From: Pseudomonas sp. AKS31
GTDB lineage: Bacteria; Pseudomonadota; Gammaproteobacteria; Pseudomonadales; Pseudomonadaceae
Direction of reading: 5' to 3'
NCBI RefSeq assembly: GCF_023634765.1
Contig: NZ_JAMLFX010000003.1
Span: 387,178-451,177, forward strand
Length of the DNA stretch: 64,000 nt
Part shown: positions 56,873 through 64,000 of the stretch, in pieces
Layout: every line of letters starts with the position of its first letter
Position numbering within the stretch: position 1 is the stretch's first letter
The notes under the pieces: model-generated
What the model saw: the letters and a program-made list of their open reading frames with translations, nothing else
What the model was told of the DNA's origin: nothing
The model's database searches: none
Translations under genes and position numbers: made by a program

Positions 56873-57834
56873 TGCAAATTGGCCGGCCAGGCAATCGGCG
56901 CGGTGCGCACATAACCGGCGCCGGGCATGCCGGGCTTGGCTTGCGGCACGGCGCTGGGTTGGGTCAGGCGCAGCTTGACGCGGAACACCAGTTTTTGCCG
57001 CTCGTCACGGGTCTCGACCTCTTTGGGGGTGAACTGCGATTTGCCGGCGACAAAACTGATTTTCGCTGGCAAGGGCTTGTCGGGCAGGGCATCGAGCAGC
57101 ACCCGGGCTTCATCGCCCACCGCCAGACGCCCGGCCACCGAGGCGGACAGGTAGAGGTTCATGTACTGATCGTTGGGATCAATCAACAGCAGGACGCGGC
57201 CACCGGCGCCCAGCACTTCCCCGGGTTCGGCCATGCGTAACTGGATCACGCCATCAATCGGCGCGCGCAGGCTGCTGTCGTCGATTTCGCTGGTCAGTTG
57301 AGCGACCTGTGCCTGCGCCGCGCCGATCGCTGCAGCGACCGCCGACACTTGGGCGCGGGCCGCCGTCACGGCAGCATTGCCGGTGCCGATACGCGACTGC
57401 AATTGATCGATAACCTGGGCGCTGACGAAACCGTGCTTGAACAGCGACTGAGAGCGCCCCAGTTCCTGCTGGGCCAGCAGCAGTTCACTCTGGCGCAATT
57501 GCACATTGGCCTCGGCGGCGTTGAGGTTTTCCCGGGCGCGCAAGACTTCGGCTTCGGCCTGAGTGCGCTGGGCTTCGAGGGTGCGGGTGTCCATGCGCGC
57601 GAGCAGTTGGCCCTTGTTGACCTTGTCGCCTTCATCGACCAGCACCTCGGCCAGGCGTCCGGGTGTCTTGCTGGCGATCTGTACTTCGGTGGCTTCCAGC
57701 CGACCGTTGCCCATCGACAGCCCTTCGACCAGACGGCTGCTGATCGACATCCAGTAACCGAGCCCGCCGGCGGCGGCGAGTAACACCAGAAGCGACCCGG
57801 CGTATAAAAGTGAAGAGCGGCTGTGCGTCGACAT
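56869..57834 (-). CDS. HlyD-family membrane fusion protein
   Basis: A 321-aa periplasmic adaptor. An N-terminal membrane anchor (about 9-27; LLYAGSLLVLLAAAGGLGYW) is followed by a lipoyl-like half (VQIASKTPGRLAEVLVDEGD), a coiled coil (about 80-190) and a barrel domain (LRAPIDGVIQLRMAEPGEVL). With the RbbA-like protein and the second permease it forms an export system of the YhiI-RbbA-YhhJ type. No outer-membrane factor gene follows; TolC/OprM from elsewhere may serve. Confidence 0.93.
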   Translation of the reverse strand: MSTHSRSSLLYAGSLLVLLAAAGGLGYWMSISSRLVEGLSMGNGRLEATEVQIASKTPGRLAEVLVDEGDKVNKGQLLARMDTRTLEAQRTQAEAEVLRARENLNAAEANVQLRQSELLLAQQELGRSQSLFKHGFVSAQVIDQLQSRIGTGNAAVTAARAQVSAVAAAIGAAQAQVAQLTSEIDDSSLRAPIDGVIQLRMAEPGEVLGAGGRVLLLIDPNDQYMNLYLSASVAGRLAVGDEARVLLDALPDKPLPAKISFVAGKSQFTPKEVETRDERQKLVFRVKLRLTQPSAVPQAKPGMPGAGYVRTAPIAWPANLQ

Positions 57835-57955
57835 GGGGGCATCCTGCGGCTGTGGCGTGCAGTCTGACTGTTCAAGCGTTCCAGTCGCTTGATGTCAGTC
57901 AACCGAGCGCCAAGCCTAGCCCCTTTTTCGGCTAATAACCGTGACCGGGCAGTTC

Positions 57956-58405
57956 TCAGCGCAAGCCGAGCACGGCGGCCCACTGTTCGGCCGTCACGGG
58001 CATGACCGACAGGCGACTGCCTTTTTGCACCAGCGGCATGTCGGCCAGCGCGGTCTGCTGCTTGAGGTAATCCAGCTTCAATACCCGGACGAACGTCTCG
58101 ACGTGCGCAACATCGATCGCGCTCCAGGCATTTTTCTCGGGTGTAGCCTTCGGATCGAAGTAATGACTCTCTGGCTCCAGTGCGGTGGGATCCGGGTACG
58201 CCGCGACGATTATTTTGCCGATTCCGGCAATACCCGGTTCCGGGCAGCTGGAATGGTAGAAAAAGAACTCGTCGCCCGCCGCCATCGCCCGCAGGAAGTT
58301 ACGCGCCTGATAGTTGCGAACCCCGTCCCAGCGCGCTGTGCCGAGTTTTTCCAGGCCTTTGATCGAGAGTTCGTCGGGCTCGGACTTCATCAGCCAATAG
58401 GCCAT
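57956..58405 (-). CDS. EVE domain protein
   Basis: A 149-aa single EVE (PUA-like) domain. It has MAYWLMKSEPDELSIKGLEK, WDGVRNYQARNFLRAMAAGD, FFYHSSCPEPGIAGIGKIIV and FDPKATPEKNAWSAIDVAHV. EVE domains read modified bases such as 5-methylcytosine or modified tRNA; the target in Pseudomonas is unknown. It stands alone, with no restriction gene nearby. Confidence 0.93.
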   Translation of the reverse strand: MAYWLMKSEPDELSIKGLEKLGTARWDGVRNYQARNFLRAMAAGDEFFFYHSSCPEPGIAGIGKIIVAAYPDPTALEPESHYFDPKATPEKNAWSAIDVAHVETFVRVLKLDYLKQQTALADMPLVQKGSRLSVMPVTAEQWAAVLGLR

Positions 58406-58603
58406 GGTTTTTTGCTCCTGAAACGGTCATTGGGCAGGTTGTCGGGCAATTTTATGACAAACCGACAGTCGGTTGACGTCAGCGTTTGCGCGCAGGTTCA
58501 CGTTGTCGCAAAATGCCGGCCTTTAAAGCTTGACGCTGCTGCACGGCCTACAAACGGAAACCGCTGCTGTCATCGTGATGATGTGCCTTGAGGGGGGCAA
58601 TCG

Positions 58604-58759
58604 ATGAAACGCAAACCGGATTTACTATGGACTTTGGTAATTTTGTTTGGCCTGGGTGTCGTAACCACCGGTTATGCGCAGAGCCTGTGGTCCAACAAGA
58701 CCGATGCGCCGATTGAAGTCGCGCAACAGGTGCAACAGTCGACAGCTTTCAAGCGCTGA
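58604..58759 (+). CDS. Small membrane peptide of 51 residues
   Basis: MKRKPDLLWTLVILFGLGVV opens this 51-aa frame, which continues TTGYAQSLWSNKTDAP and ends QQVQQSTAFKR. It has a basic start, one hydrophobic helix (about 8-25) and a polar tail; a AGGGGGG-like site precedes the ATG. The hydrophobic helix is followed by AQS, so it may be an anchor or a cleaved signal. Small proteins at this position near 5-FCL occur in other Pseudomonas as I remember, but no function is known. Confidence 0.7.
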   Translation: MKRKPDLLWTLVILFGLGVVTTGYAQSLWSNKTDAPIEVAQQVQQSTAFKR

Positions 58760-58795
58760 AACGAATTTTTCGACGCCGCTGATCTGCGCGGCGTC

Positions 58796-59401
58796 CTATC
58801 CTGCGAAATACCACGCCTTGTCGCTGACCGTGCCTTGTAACGGTACATCCCAGCTGGCCTGCGCCAAGCGTTCGACCTTCTGACACTCATGGGCCAGGCC
58901 CAGCAGCGTCGGCTTGCGCCAGTTTTTGCGCCGAGCCAGATACGCCAGGCTGCGATCGTAAAAGCCGCCGCCCATCCCCAGTCGCCCGCCGGCATCGTCA
59001 AACCCTACCAACGGCAATAACACCAGATCCAGTGCCCAGACCTTGCGTTGCTGTGCCAGATTGGCTCGCGGCTCGAGAATGCGGAAGCGATTGGGTTTAA
59101 GTTTCTCGCCGGGACGAATGCGTTGGAAAACCATCTTGGTGCGTGGCCAGGCGCTGAGCACCGGCAGATAAGTCGATTTACCCCGACGCTGCGCTTCACG
59201 CAGCAGCAGGCGCGGATCGATTTCACCGTCGGTGGGCAAATACAAAGAGATATGTCTGGCCCGGCGAAAGTGCGGGTCTTGTGCCAGTTGCCGGTACAGG
59301 CCTTTGGCGGCCTGGCGTTGTTCGCTTTTGCTCAGCGAACGGCGCGCCTTGCGCAGCAGGCGGCGGAGTTGCGGGCGGGGCAGCAACGCGGGTTCGGTCA
59401 T
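58796..59401 (-). CDS. 5-formyltetrahydrofolate cyclo-ligase
   Basis: A 201-aa enzyme (YgfA/Fau) converting 5-formyl-THF to methenyl-THF with ATP. The start RPQLRRLLRKARRSLSKSEQ and the ATP-binding LVLLPLVGFDDAGGRLGMGG with GGFYDRSLAYLARR are characteristic. It lies just downstream of 6S RNA on the same strand, as in E. coli, where ssrS and ygfA are co-transcribed. Confidence 0.96.
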   Translation of the reverse strand: MTEPALLPRPQLRRLLRKARRSLSKSEQRQAAKGLYRQLAQDPHFRRARHISLYLPTDGEIDPRLLLREAQRRGKSTYLPVLSAWPRTKMVFQRIRPGEKLKPNRFRILEPRANLAQQRKVWALDLVLLPLVGFDDAGGRLGMGGGFYDRSLAYLARRKNWRKPTLLGLAHECQKVERLAQASWDVPLQGTVSDKAWYFAG

Positions 59402-59480
59402 GGTTCGGCTTCGGCAGGTTGGACGAAAACGTACGCATAAAAAATCCGATGGCGGTTTTCACCGACATCGGATTCGAATC

Positions 59481-59659
59481 AGGCTCCCCGGATGAACCGC
59501 TGTCAACTTAGCCCTTGAACCCGAAAGTTCAAGGTGGAAGATGCAGTAGACTTTAAGGCTTTCCGTCTAGCGGACATGCACACCAGCCCAACGTGCAACT
59601 TCCAGGGTAGTGCGAATCGGCTCAGGGACATCGTCAACTGGCAAGCACCCCAGGGAGTG
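59481..59659 (-). ncRNA. ssrS: 6S RNA
   Basis: About 180 bases on the minus strand between zapA and the 5-FCL gene, the conserved 6S position. The 3' part holds the typical terminal hairpin CCTTGAAC-TTTCGG-GTTCAAGG (59513-59534). The central region with GTCCGCTAGACGG and CACTCCCTGGGG at the start fits the promoter-mimic bulge. A -10 TATACT lies at 59665-59670, so the 5' end is near 59659. 6S RNA binds sigma-70 polymerase and lowers housekeeping transcription in stationary phase. The ends are approximate. Confidence 0.85.
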
Positions 59660-59664
59660 CCGCG

Positions 59665-59670
59665 AGTATA
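59665..59670 (-). promoter_or_regulatory. -10 box of 6S RNA
   Basis: TATACT on the minus strand about 6-7 bases before the predicted 6S start. The -35 would fall at the very end of zapA (CTGATT-like) and is weak. Confidence 0.6.
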
Positions 59671-59689
59671 CCGCAAGCGGCCGGTTGAA

Positions 59690-60007
59690 TCAGCCCTTGC
59701 TGGTGTTCTGATCGTCGGCGAGGACCAGATCGACACGATCGAGCAAGTCGCGCACCTGTTCACGGGTCGAACCGCTGGCCTGGATATCCGGACGCTCTTC
59801 TTTGTGCAAGAGGTCGTGGGTGATGTTCAGCGCGGCCATCACGGCGATACGGTCGGCACCGATGACTTTGCCGCTGCTGCGGATCTCGCGCATCTTGCCA
59901 TCCAGGTAGCGCGCGGCACTCACCAGATTGCTGCGTTCTTCCTGCGGGCAGATGATCGAATACTCTTTGTCGAGGATCTGCACGGTAACGCTATTGCTTG
60001 AACTCAT
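59690..60007 (-). CDS. zapA: Cell division protein ZapA
   Basis: A 105-aa FtsZ-bundling protein. VQILDKEYSIICPQEERSNL is the conserved beta-rich N-terminal part, ARYLDGKMREIRSSGKVIGA and DRIAVMAALNITHDLLH the helix that makes the tetramer coiled coil. It overlaps the upstream ZapB-like gene by 4 bases and its stop lies beside the 6S promoter. Confidence 0.95.
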   Translation of the reverse strand: MSSSNSVTVQILDKEYSIICPQEERSNLVSAARYLDGKMREIRSSGKVIGADRIAVMAALNITHDLLHKEERPDIQASGSTREQVRDLLDRVDLVLADDQNTSKG

Positions 60008-60222
60008 GAGTCTTGCTCCAGGGCCTTGAGGCGCGAAATCATCGATTCGACCTTACGCCGGGCGATTTCGTTTTTTTCAATGAGGTGAGCGCGTTCCTCG
60101 CGCCAGGTTTTTTCCTGAGCTAGTAAGAGTGCATTTTGACTCTTTAGTTGCTCGACTCGGCCAATCAGCAGTTCGAGTCTGGCCATCAGCGCTTGCAGGT
60201 CGGTGTCTTCCATTGTGTCCAC
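60004..60222 (-). CDS. TIGR02449 family ZapB-like coiled-coil protein
   Basis: A 72-aa protein, wholly coiled coil: LQALMARLELLIGRVEQLKS, QNALLLAQEKTWREERAHLI, EKNEIARRKVESMISRLKAL. Its length and heptads resemble ZapB, and it is coupled to zapA, so a role in division-ring assembly is likely but not shown. An alternative start three codons later (MEDTD) is possible. Confidence 0.87.
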   Translation of the reverse strand: MDTMEDTDLQALMARLELLIGRVEQLKSQNALLLAQEKTWREERAHLIEKNEIARRKVESMISRLKALEQDS

Positions 60223-60338
60223 GTGTTCGTCTGATGGGAGATAGCTGGCGGACAGCCTTTAATAGTCTTGGCGAGTCTGTCGATGTAGGATACAAGGCCT
60301 TCATTCTAGACATAGCGCCGTCTGGCGCCTAGCTGCCC

Positions 60339-60899
60339 ATGACCAATGCGAATTCCCCGTACCAAGCCTTTGCCACCCTGCTGACTTCCAGCGGCCACAA
60401 CGTCTCGCCTGCCGAACTGCATGGCCTGCTGCTCGGGCGCAGTTGCGCCGGTGCCGGCTTCGATAACGAAGGCTGGCTGATCGACGCCGCCGAACTGCTC
60501 GAAGGCGACATCCAGGACAACGTCCGCAACGCCCTGATCGGCCTGCAAGAGATGGTCAAAGGCGAACTGACCGGCGACGACGTCACTGTCGTTCTGCTGC
60601 TGCCGACCGATGACGCGCCGCTGGCTGACCGCGCCGCTGCTCTGGGCCAATGGTGCCAAGGCTTCCTCAGCGGTTTCGGCCTGAACTGCCGCGACAGCAG
60701 CATGCTCAGCACTGAAGCCACCGAAGTGCTGCAGGATCTGGCGGCGATCTCTCAGGTGCAAGACGCCCTCGAAGAATCCGAAGACGGCGAAACCGACTAC
60801 ATGGAAGTCATGGAATACCTGCGCGTCGCGCCGCTGCTGCTGTTCTCGGAAACCAAGAAAGCCGACGTGCCGCCAGCCGCCAAGCCGTCGCTGCATTAA
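60339..60899 (+). CDS. YgfB/YecA family UPF0149 protein
   Basis: A 186-aa helical cytoplasmic protein: [33 protein letters not shown], and a conserved acidic C-terminal half ([20 protein letters not shown]). In P. aeruginosa YgfB dampens the AlpR/AlpA programme that affects ampDh3 and antibiotic tolerance. It opens the pepP-ubiH cluster, divergent from the ZapB-like gene. Confidence 0.93.
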   Translation: MTNANSPYQAFATLLTSSGHNVSPAELHGLLLGRSCAGAGFDNEGWLIDAAELLEGDIQDNVRNALIGLQEMVKGELTGDDVTVVLLLPTDDAPLADRAAALGQWCQGFLSGFGLNCRDSSMLSTEATEVLQDLAAISQVQDALEESEDGETDYMEVMEYLRVAPLLLFSETKKADVPPAAKPSLH

Positions 60900-60926
60900 T
60901 CGCGTGCCAGGGAAAGCCATCTGCCC

Positions 60927-62261
60927 ATGACCCATATCCCGAAAGCGGAATACAGCCGTCGCCGCAAGGCCCTGATGGCGCAGATGGAACCCAACAGCAT
61001 CGCAATCCTGCCTGCCGCCGCGGTGGCAATTCGCAACCGCGACGTCGAGCATGTCTACCGTCAGGACAGCGACTTCCAGTACCTCAGCGGATTCCCAGAG
61101 CCGCAAGCCGTCATCGTCTTGATGCCCGGCCGTGAACATGGCGAGTACGTGCTGTTCTGCCGTGAGCGCAACGCCGAACGCGAATTGTGGGACGGCTTGC
61201 GCGCAGGCCAGGAAGGCGCGATCCGCGATTTCGGTGCCGACGACGCTTTCCCTATTACCGATATCGACGACATCCTCCCGGGCCTGATCGAAGGCCGCGA
61301 CCGGGTGTATTCGGCGATGGGCAGCAACCCGGAATTCGATCGGCACCTGATGGACTGGATCAATGTGATCCGCTCCAAGGCGCACCTCGGCGCCCAGCCG
61401 CCGAACGAATTCGTTGCCCTGGATCATCTGCTGCATGACATGCGCCTGTATAAATCGGCGGCAGAAGTGAAGGTGATGCGCGAAGCCGCACGGATCTCGG
61501 CGCAAGCCCATATCCGCGCGATGCAGGCCAGCCGGGCCGGGCTTTACGAGTACAGCCTCGAAGCCGAACTCGATTACGAATTCCGCAAGGGTGGGGCGAA
61601 GATGCCGGCCTACGGCTCGATCGTCGCCGCCGGGCGCAACAGCTGCATCCTGCATTACCAGCAGAATGACGCGCTGCTCAAGGACGGCGACCTGGTATTG
61701 ATCGACGCCGGTTGCGAGATCGACTGCTACGCCAGTGACATCACCCGCACCTGGCCGGTCAACGGCAAGTTTTCGCCCGAGCAGAAAGCGATCTATGAGT
61801 TGGTGCTGGCCTCGCAGGAAGCCGCGTTCGCCGAAATCGCCCCGAACAAGCACTGGAATCAGGCGCACGAAGCCACGGTTCGAGTGATTACCACAGGGCT
61901 GGTGAAACTTGGATTGCTGCAAGGCGAGGTCGACGAGTTGATCGCCAGCGAAGCTTATAAAGCCTTTTACATGCACCGCGCCGGTCACTGGCTGGGTATG
62001 GATGTACACGACGTTGGCGAGTACAAGGTCGGCGGCGAGTGGCGGGTGCTCGAGGTCGGCATGGCGCTGACCGTGGAACCGGGTATCTACATCGCCCCGG
62101 ACAATCAGAACGTCGCGAAGAAATGGCGCGGCATTGGCGTACGCATCGAGGACGACGTGGTGGTGACCAGAACCGGTTGTGAAATCCTCACCAGCGGCGT
62201 GCCGAAAACCGTCGCTGAAATCGAAGCGCTGATGGCGCAAGCAAGGACACACGCGGCATGA
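60927..62261 (+). CDS. pepP: Xaa-Pro aminopeptidase
   Basis: A 444-aa dimanganese peptidase removing the N-terminal residue before proline. Metal ligands are Asp260 (LVLIDAGCEIDCYAS), Asp271 (SDITRTWPV), the His in HRAGHWLGMDVHDVG, Glu in ALTVEPGIY and Glu in GVRIEDDVVV; positions 260 and 271 equal those of E. coli PepP. It overlaps ubiH by 4 bases. Confidence 0.97.
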   Translation: MTHIPKAEYSRRRKALMAQMEPNSIAILPAAAVAIRNRDVEHVYRQDSDFQYLSGFPEPQAVIVLMPGREHGEYVLFCRERNAERELWDGLRAGQEGAIRDFGADDAFPITDIDDILPGLIEGRDRVYSAMGSNPEFDRHLMDWINVIRSKAHLGAQPPNEFVALDHLLHDMRLYKSAAEVKVMREAARISAQAHIRAMQASRAGLYEYSLEAELDYEFRKGGAKMPAYGSIVAAGRNSCILHYQQNDALLKDGDLVLIDAGCEIDCYASDITRTWPVNGKFSPEQKAIYELVLASQEAAFAEIAPNKHWNQAHEATVRVITTGLVKLGLLQGEVDELIASEAYKAFYMHRAGHWLGMDVHDVGEYKVGGEWRVLEVGMALTVEPGIYIAPDNQNVAKKWRGIGVRIEDDVVVTRTGCEILTSGVPKTVAEIEALMAQARTHAA

Positions 62262-63445
62262 GTCGAGTCAATCTGGCAATCATCGGTGGCGGTCTGGTCG
62301 GCGCCAGTCTGGCGTTGGCCTTGCAGGCCGGCGCCAAGGCCCGTGGCTGGAAGATCGTGCTGATCGAACCGTTTGCACCGGGCGACAGTTGGCAGCCGAG
62401 CTACGATGCACGTTCGTCGGCGCTGTCCTTTGGTTCGCGGCAGATTTATCAACGGCTGGGCGTGTGGCAGGAAATCTCCCGTCGCGCCGAGCCGATCAAA
62501 CAGATTCACGTGTCCGACCGTGGCCGTTTCTCCACCGCGCGCTTGTCGGCGATGGAAGAAGGCGTGCCTGCGCTCGGTTACGTGGTGGAAAACGCCTGGC
62601 TCGGCCAGTGCCTGTGGCAACACATCGACAAAGACGTAATCAGTTGGCGCTGCCCGGCGGAAGTCACGCGCATGGAACCGCTGCCCGACGGCTATCGCCT
62701 GACCCTCAACGATGAAACCACCCTTGAATGCGACCTCGCGGTGCTTGCCGATGGCGGTCGTTCCGGGCTGCGCGAACAGTTGGGCATCAACGTGCGCAAG
62801 CGCCCGTACAACCAGAGCGCGCTGATCGCCAACATCACCCCGAGCGAAGCACACAACGGCATGGCCTTCGAGCGCTTCACCGACGAAGGGCCGATGGCCT
62901 TGCTGCCGCTGCCGGACAACCGCTGCGCATTGGTCTGGACCCGTCTGGGCATGGACGCGCAACGTCTGGCGGATTTGAGCGAGCGTGATTTCCTCAGCGA
63001 ATTGCAGGGGGTGTTCGGTTATCGCCTCGGCACGCTGAAACAGGTTGGTGCGCGGCATTTGTATCCGTTGTCGCTGGTCGAAGCCGAAGAACAAGTGCGC
63101 TCGCACCTGGCCGTGCTTGGTAACGCGGCGCACAGCCTGCACCCGATTGCCGGCCAGGGTTTCAACCTGTCGCTGCGTGACGCTGATGCTTTGGCTGCGG
63201 CGCTGTTGGCCAGCGATAAACCGCTGGGCGACTTCGCCACGTTGCAGGCGTATCGCGAGCGTCAGCGTCTCGATCAGGACCTCACCGTCGGTTTCTCCGA
63301 TCAGGTCACGCGCCTGTTCGGCAGCACCCAGCCGCTGGTTTCGCTGGGGCGTAACATCGGCCTGCTCGGCCTTGATCTGTTGCCGCCGGCCAAGCGCTGG
63401 TTTGCCCGTCAGGCGATGGGGTTGGGAACGCGTCCGGATGCTTAA
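62258..63445 (+). CDS. ubiH: UbiH, 2-octaprenyl-6-methoxyphenol hydroxylase
   Basis: A 395-aa FAD monooxygenase of ubiquinone synthesis. The FAD Rossmann motif is IIGGGLVGASLALALQAG at about 6-23, the DG motif is LAVLADGGRSGLREQLG, and the second FAD motif is LGNAAHSLHPIAGQGFNLSL. Together with a second hydroxylase downstream it supplies ring oxygens. It overlaps pepP and the next gene. Confidence 0.95.
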   Translation: MSRVNLAIIGGGLVGASLALALQAGAKARGWKIVLIEPFAPGDSWQPSYDARSSALSFGSRQIYQRLGVWQEISRRAEPIKQIHVSDRGRFSTARLSAMEEGVPALGYVVENAWLGQCLWQHIDKDVISWRCPAEVTRMEPLPDGYRLTLNDETTLECDLAVLADGGRSGLREQLGINVRKRPYNQSALIANITPSEAHNGMAFERFTDEGPMALLPLPDNRCALVWTRLGMDAQRLADLSERDFLSELQGVFGYRLGTLKQVGARHLYPLSLVEAEEQVRSHLAVLGNAAHSLHPIAGQGFNLSLRDADALAAALLASDKPLGDFATLQAYRERQRLDQDLTVGFSDQVTRLFGSTQPLVSLGRNIGLLGLDLLPPAKRWFARQAMGLGTRPDA

Positions 63446-63923
63446 GTGGCTGACCGCAAAATTCGGCAAGGCGCGACTGATGCGCTGGGTGATGACGTTC
63501 TACCCGCCGTACCTTGGCGCCGGTGTTCGGGTTCGGCATATCAGCGATGACTTCCGCGACGTTCAGGTGTCGATGGGGCTGGGCTGGTACAACCGTAACT
63601 ATGTCGGCACGCAGTTTGGCGGCAGTCTGTATTCGATGGTCGATCCGTTCTTCATGCTGATGCTCATGGAAAACCTCGGCTCGCGCTACATCGTCTGGGA
63701 CAAGGCCGCTGACATCGACTTCATTGCACCGGGCAAAGGCCCGGTGTTCGCCCGGTTCACCATCGACGAGACACTGCTCGCCGAGATCCGCCGGCAAACC
63801 GCCAATGGCGAGAAATACCTGCCGCAGTTGCAGGTCGACATTCATGACGGCGCCGGCAACCTCGTGGCGCGGGTCGGTAAAACCCTTTACGTGCGGCTCA
63901 AGCCGCAAGCGAGACAGGCTTAA
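63438..63923 (+). CDS. DUF4442 hotdog-fold protein
   Basis: A 161-aa protein starting at ATG 63438, 8 bases inside the ubiH end. The hotdog-fold helix and loop GTQFGGSLYSMVDPFFMLML are typical of DUF4442, thioesterase-like proteins. VWDKAADIDFIAPGKGPVFA and QLQVDIHDGAGNLVARVGKT follow. Acyl-CoA thioesterase activity is likely from fold but no substrate is known. It lies within the ubiquinone cluster. Confidence 0.9.
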   Translation: MLKWLTAKFGKARLMRWVMTFYPPYLGAGVRVRHISDDFRDVQVSMGLGWYNRNYVGTQFGGSLYSMVDPFFMLMLMENLGSRYIVWDKAADIDFIAPGKGPVFARFTIDETLLAEIRRQTANGEKYLPQLQVDIHDGAGNLVARVGKTLYVRLKPQARQA

Positions 63924-63926
63924 AGC

Positions 63927-64000
63927 ATGGAAATGCGCGCAGATCTGCTGATTGTCGGAGCCGGAATGGTCGGCAGCGCCCTGGCGCTGGCGTTGCAGGA
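63927..64000 (+). CDS. Start of a UbiH/VisC-family FAD hydroxylase, cut by window edge
   Basis: 24 codons are visible: MEMRADLLIVGAGMVGSALA, then LALQ. This is the FAD-binding GxGxxG start of a UbiH/UbiI/VisC-type monooxygenase; the PAO1 order (visC after ubiH) fits. The rest is outside the window. Confidence 0.85.
   Translation, partial: MEMRADLLIVGAGMVGSALALALQ

Noticed and set aside
60306-62252. A 648-codon minus frame opposite ygfB and pepP
   Set aside because: pepP has all five metal ligands and ygfB fits its family; the antisense frame has no motif.

Overview
The window is a high-GC chromosomal segment from a Pseudomonas of the fluorescens/putida side of the genus. The evidence is the gene content and order: lptM-lysA-dapF, cyaY, rnk, cyaA, argH, algR-hemCD-hemX-hemY, algQ, algP, hemB-ppk, ppx, trxA-rho, ubiD, zapA-6S RNA-5-FCL and pepP-ubiH. 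This follows, as far as I remember it, the PA5278 to PA5221 stretch of P. aeruginosa PAO1. Typical Pseudomonas REP/REPIN palindromes sit between genes. Species cannot be fixed from the sequence alone. I found no rRNA, tRNA, insertion sequence, prophage or CRISPR array.

Layout. 1-9.8 kb: lysine/peptidoglycan precursor genes (dapF cut by the window edge, lysA, lptM), cyaY, a DUF1289 protein, rnk, adenylate cyclase, two small conserved proteins, a GST and argH. 10.2-15.2 kb: response regulator algR followed by the heme operon hemC-hemD-hemX-hemY; the usual partner kinase gene algZ/fimS is not present upstream. 15.4-19.2 kb: a DsbB-family protein, algQ, an FKBP isomerase, the repetitive histone-like algP and a TIGR02444 protein. 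19.2-22.5 kb: an ABC-F ATPase, a short MscS-like channel and a LysE exporter. 22.5-27.4 kb: the most distinctive block, a minus-strand set of five envelope proteins (two paralogous COG3014 lipoproteins, a YcfL-like lipoprotein, an LpoB-like lipoprotein and a CsgG-like exported protein). 27.5-31.8 kb: an FTR1 iron permease fused to a cytochrome c domain, a YaiI/YqxD protein, elbB and a DedA protein.

31.9-37 kb: hemB-ppk, with a well-formed Pho box ahead of hemB, convergent with ppx. 37.2-41 kb: a four-gene polar amino-acid ABC transporter divergent from a FadR-type regulator, with a near-perfect palindrome between them. 41.1-47.6 kb: trxA, rho with a long leader, an SGNH-fused acyltransferase, ubiD and a ferredoxin reductase. 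47.6-53 kb: chaC, glpT, a histidine phosphatase, a secreted TonB-C domain protein, a quinone oxidoreductase and an exported FliL-like protein. 53-57.9 kb: an HlyD / fused double-ATPase / permease ABC export system. 57.9-64 kb: an EVE protein, a 51-aa membrane peptide, 5-FCL, 6S RNA, zapA, a ZapB-like protein, ygfB, pepP, ubiH, a DUF4442 protein and the start of a second ubiquinone hydroxylase gene.

Most of the window is core genome. The least understood parts are the COG3014/LpoB envelope cluster and several small exported proteins that keep one domain of a known machine (TonB-C, FliL) without its other parts. Regulatory calls such as the Pho box, AlgU-type promoter and GntR operator were read by eye and are candidates.
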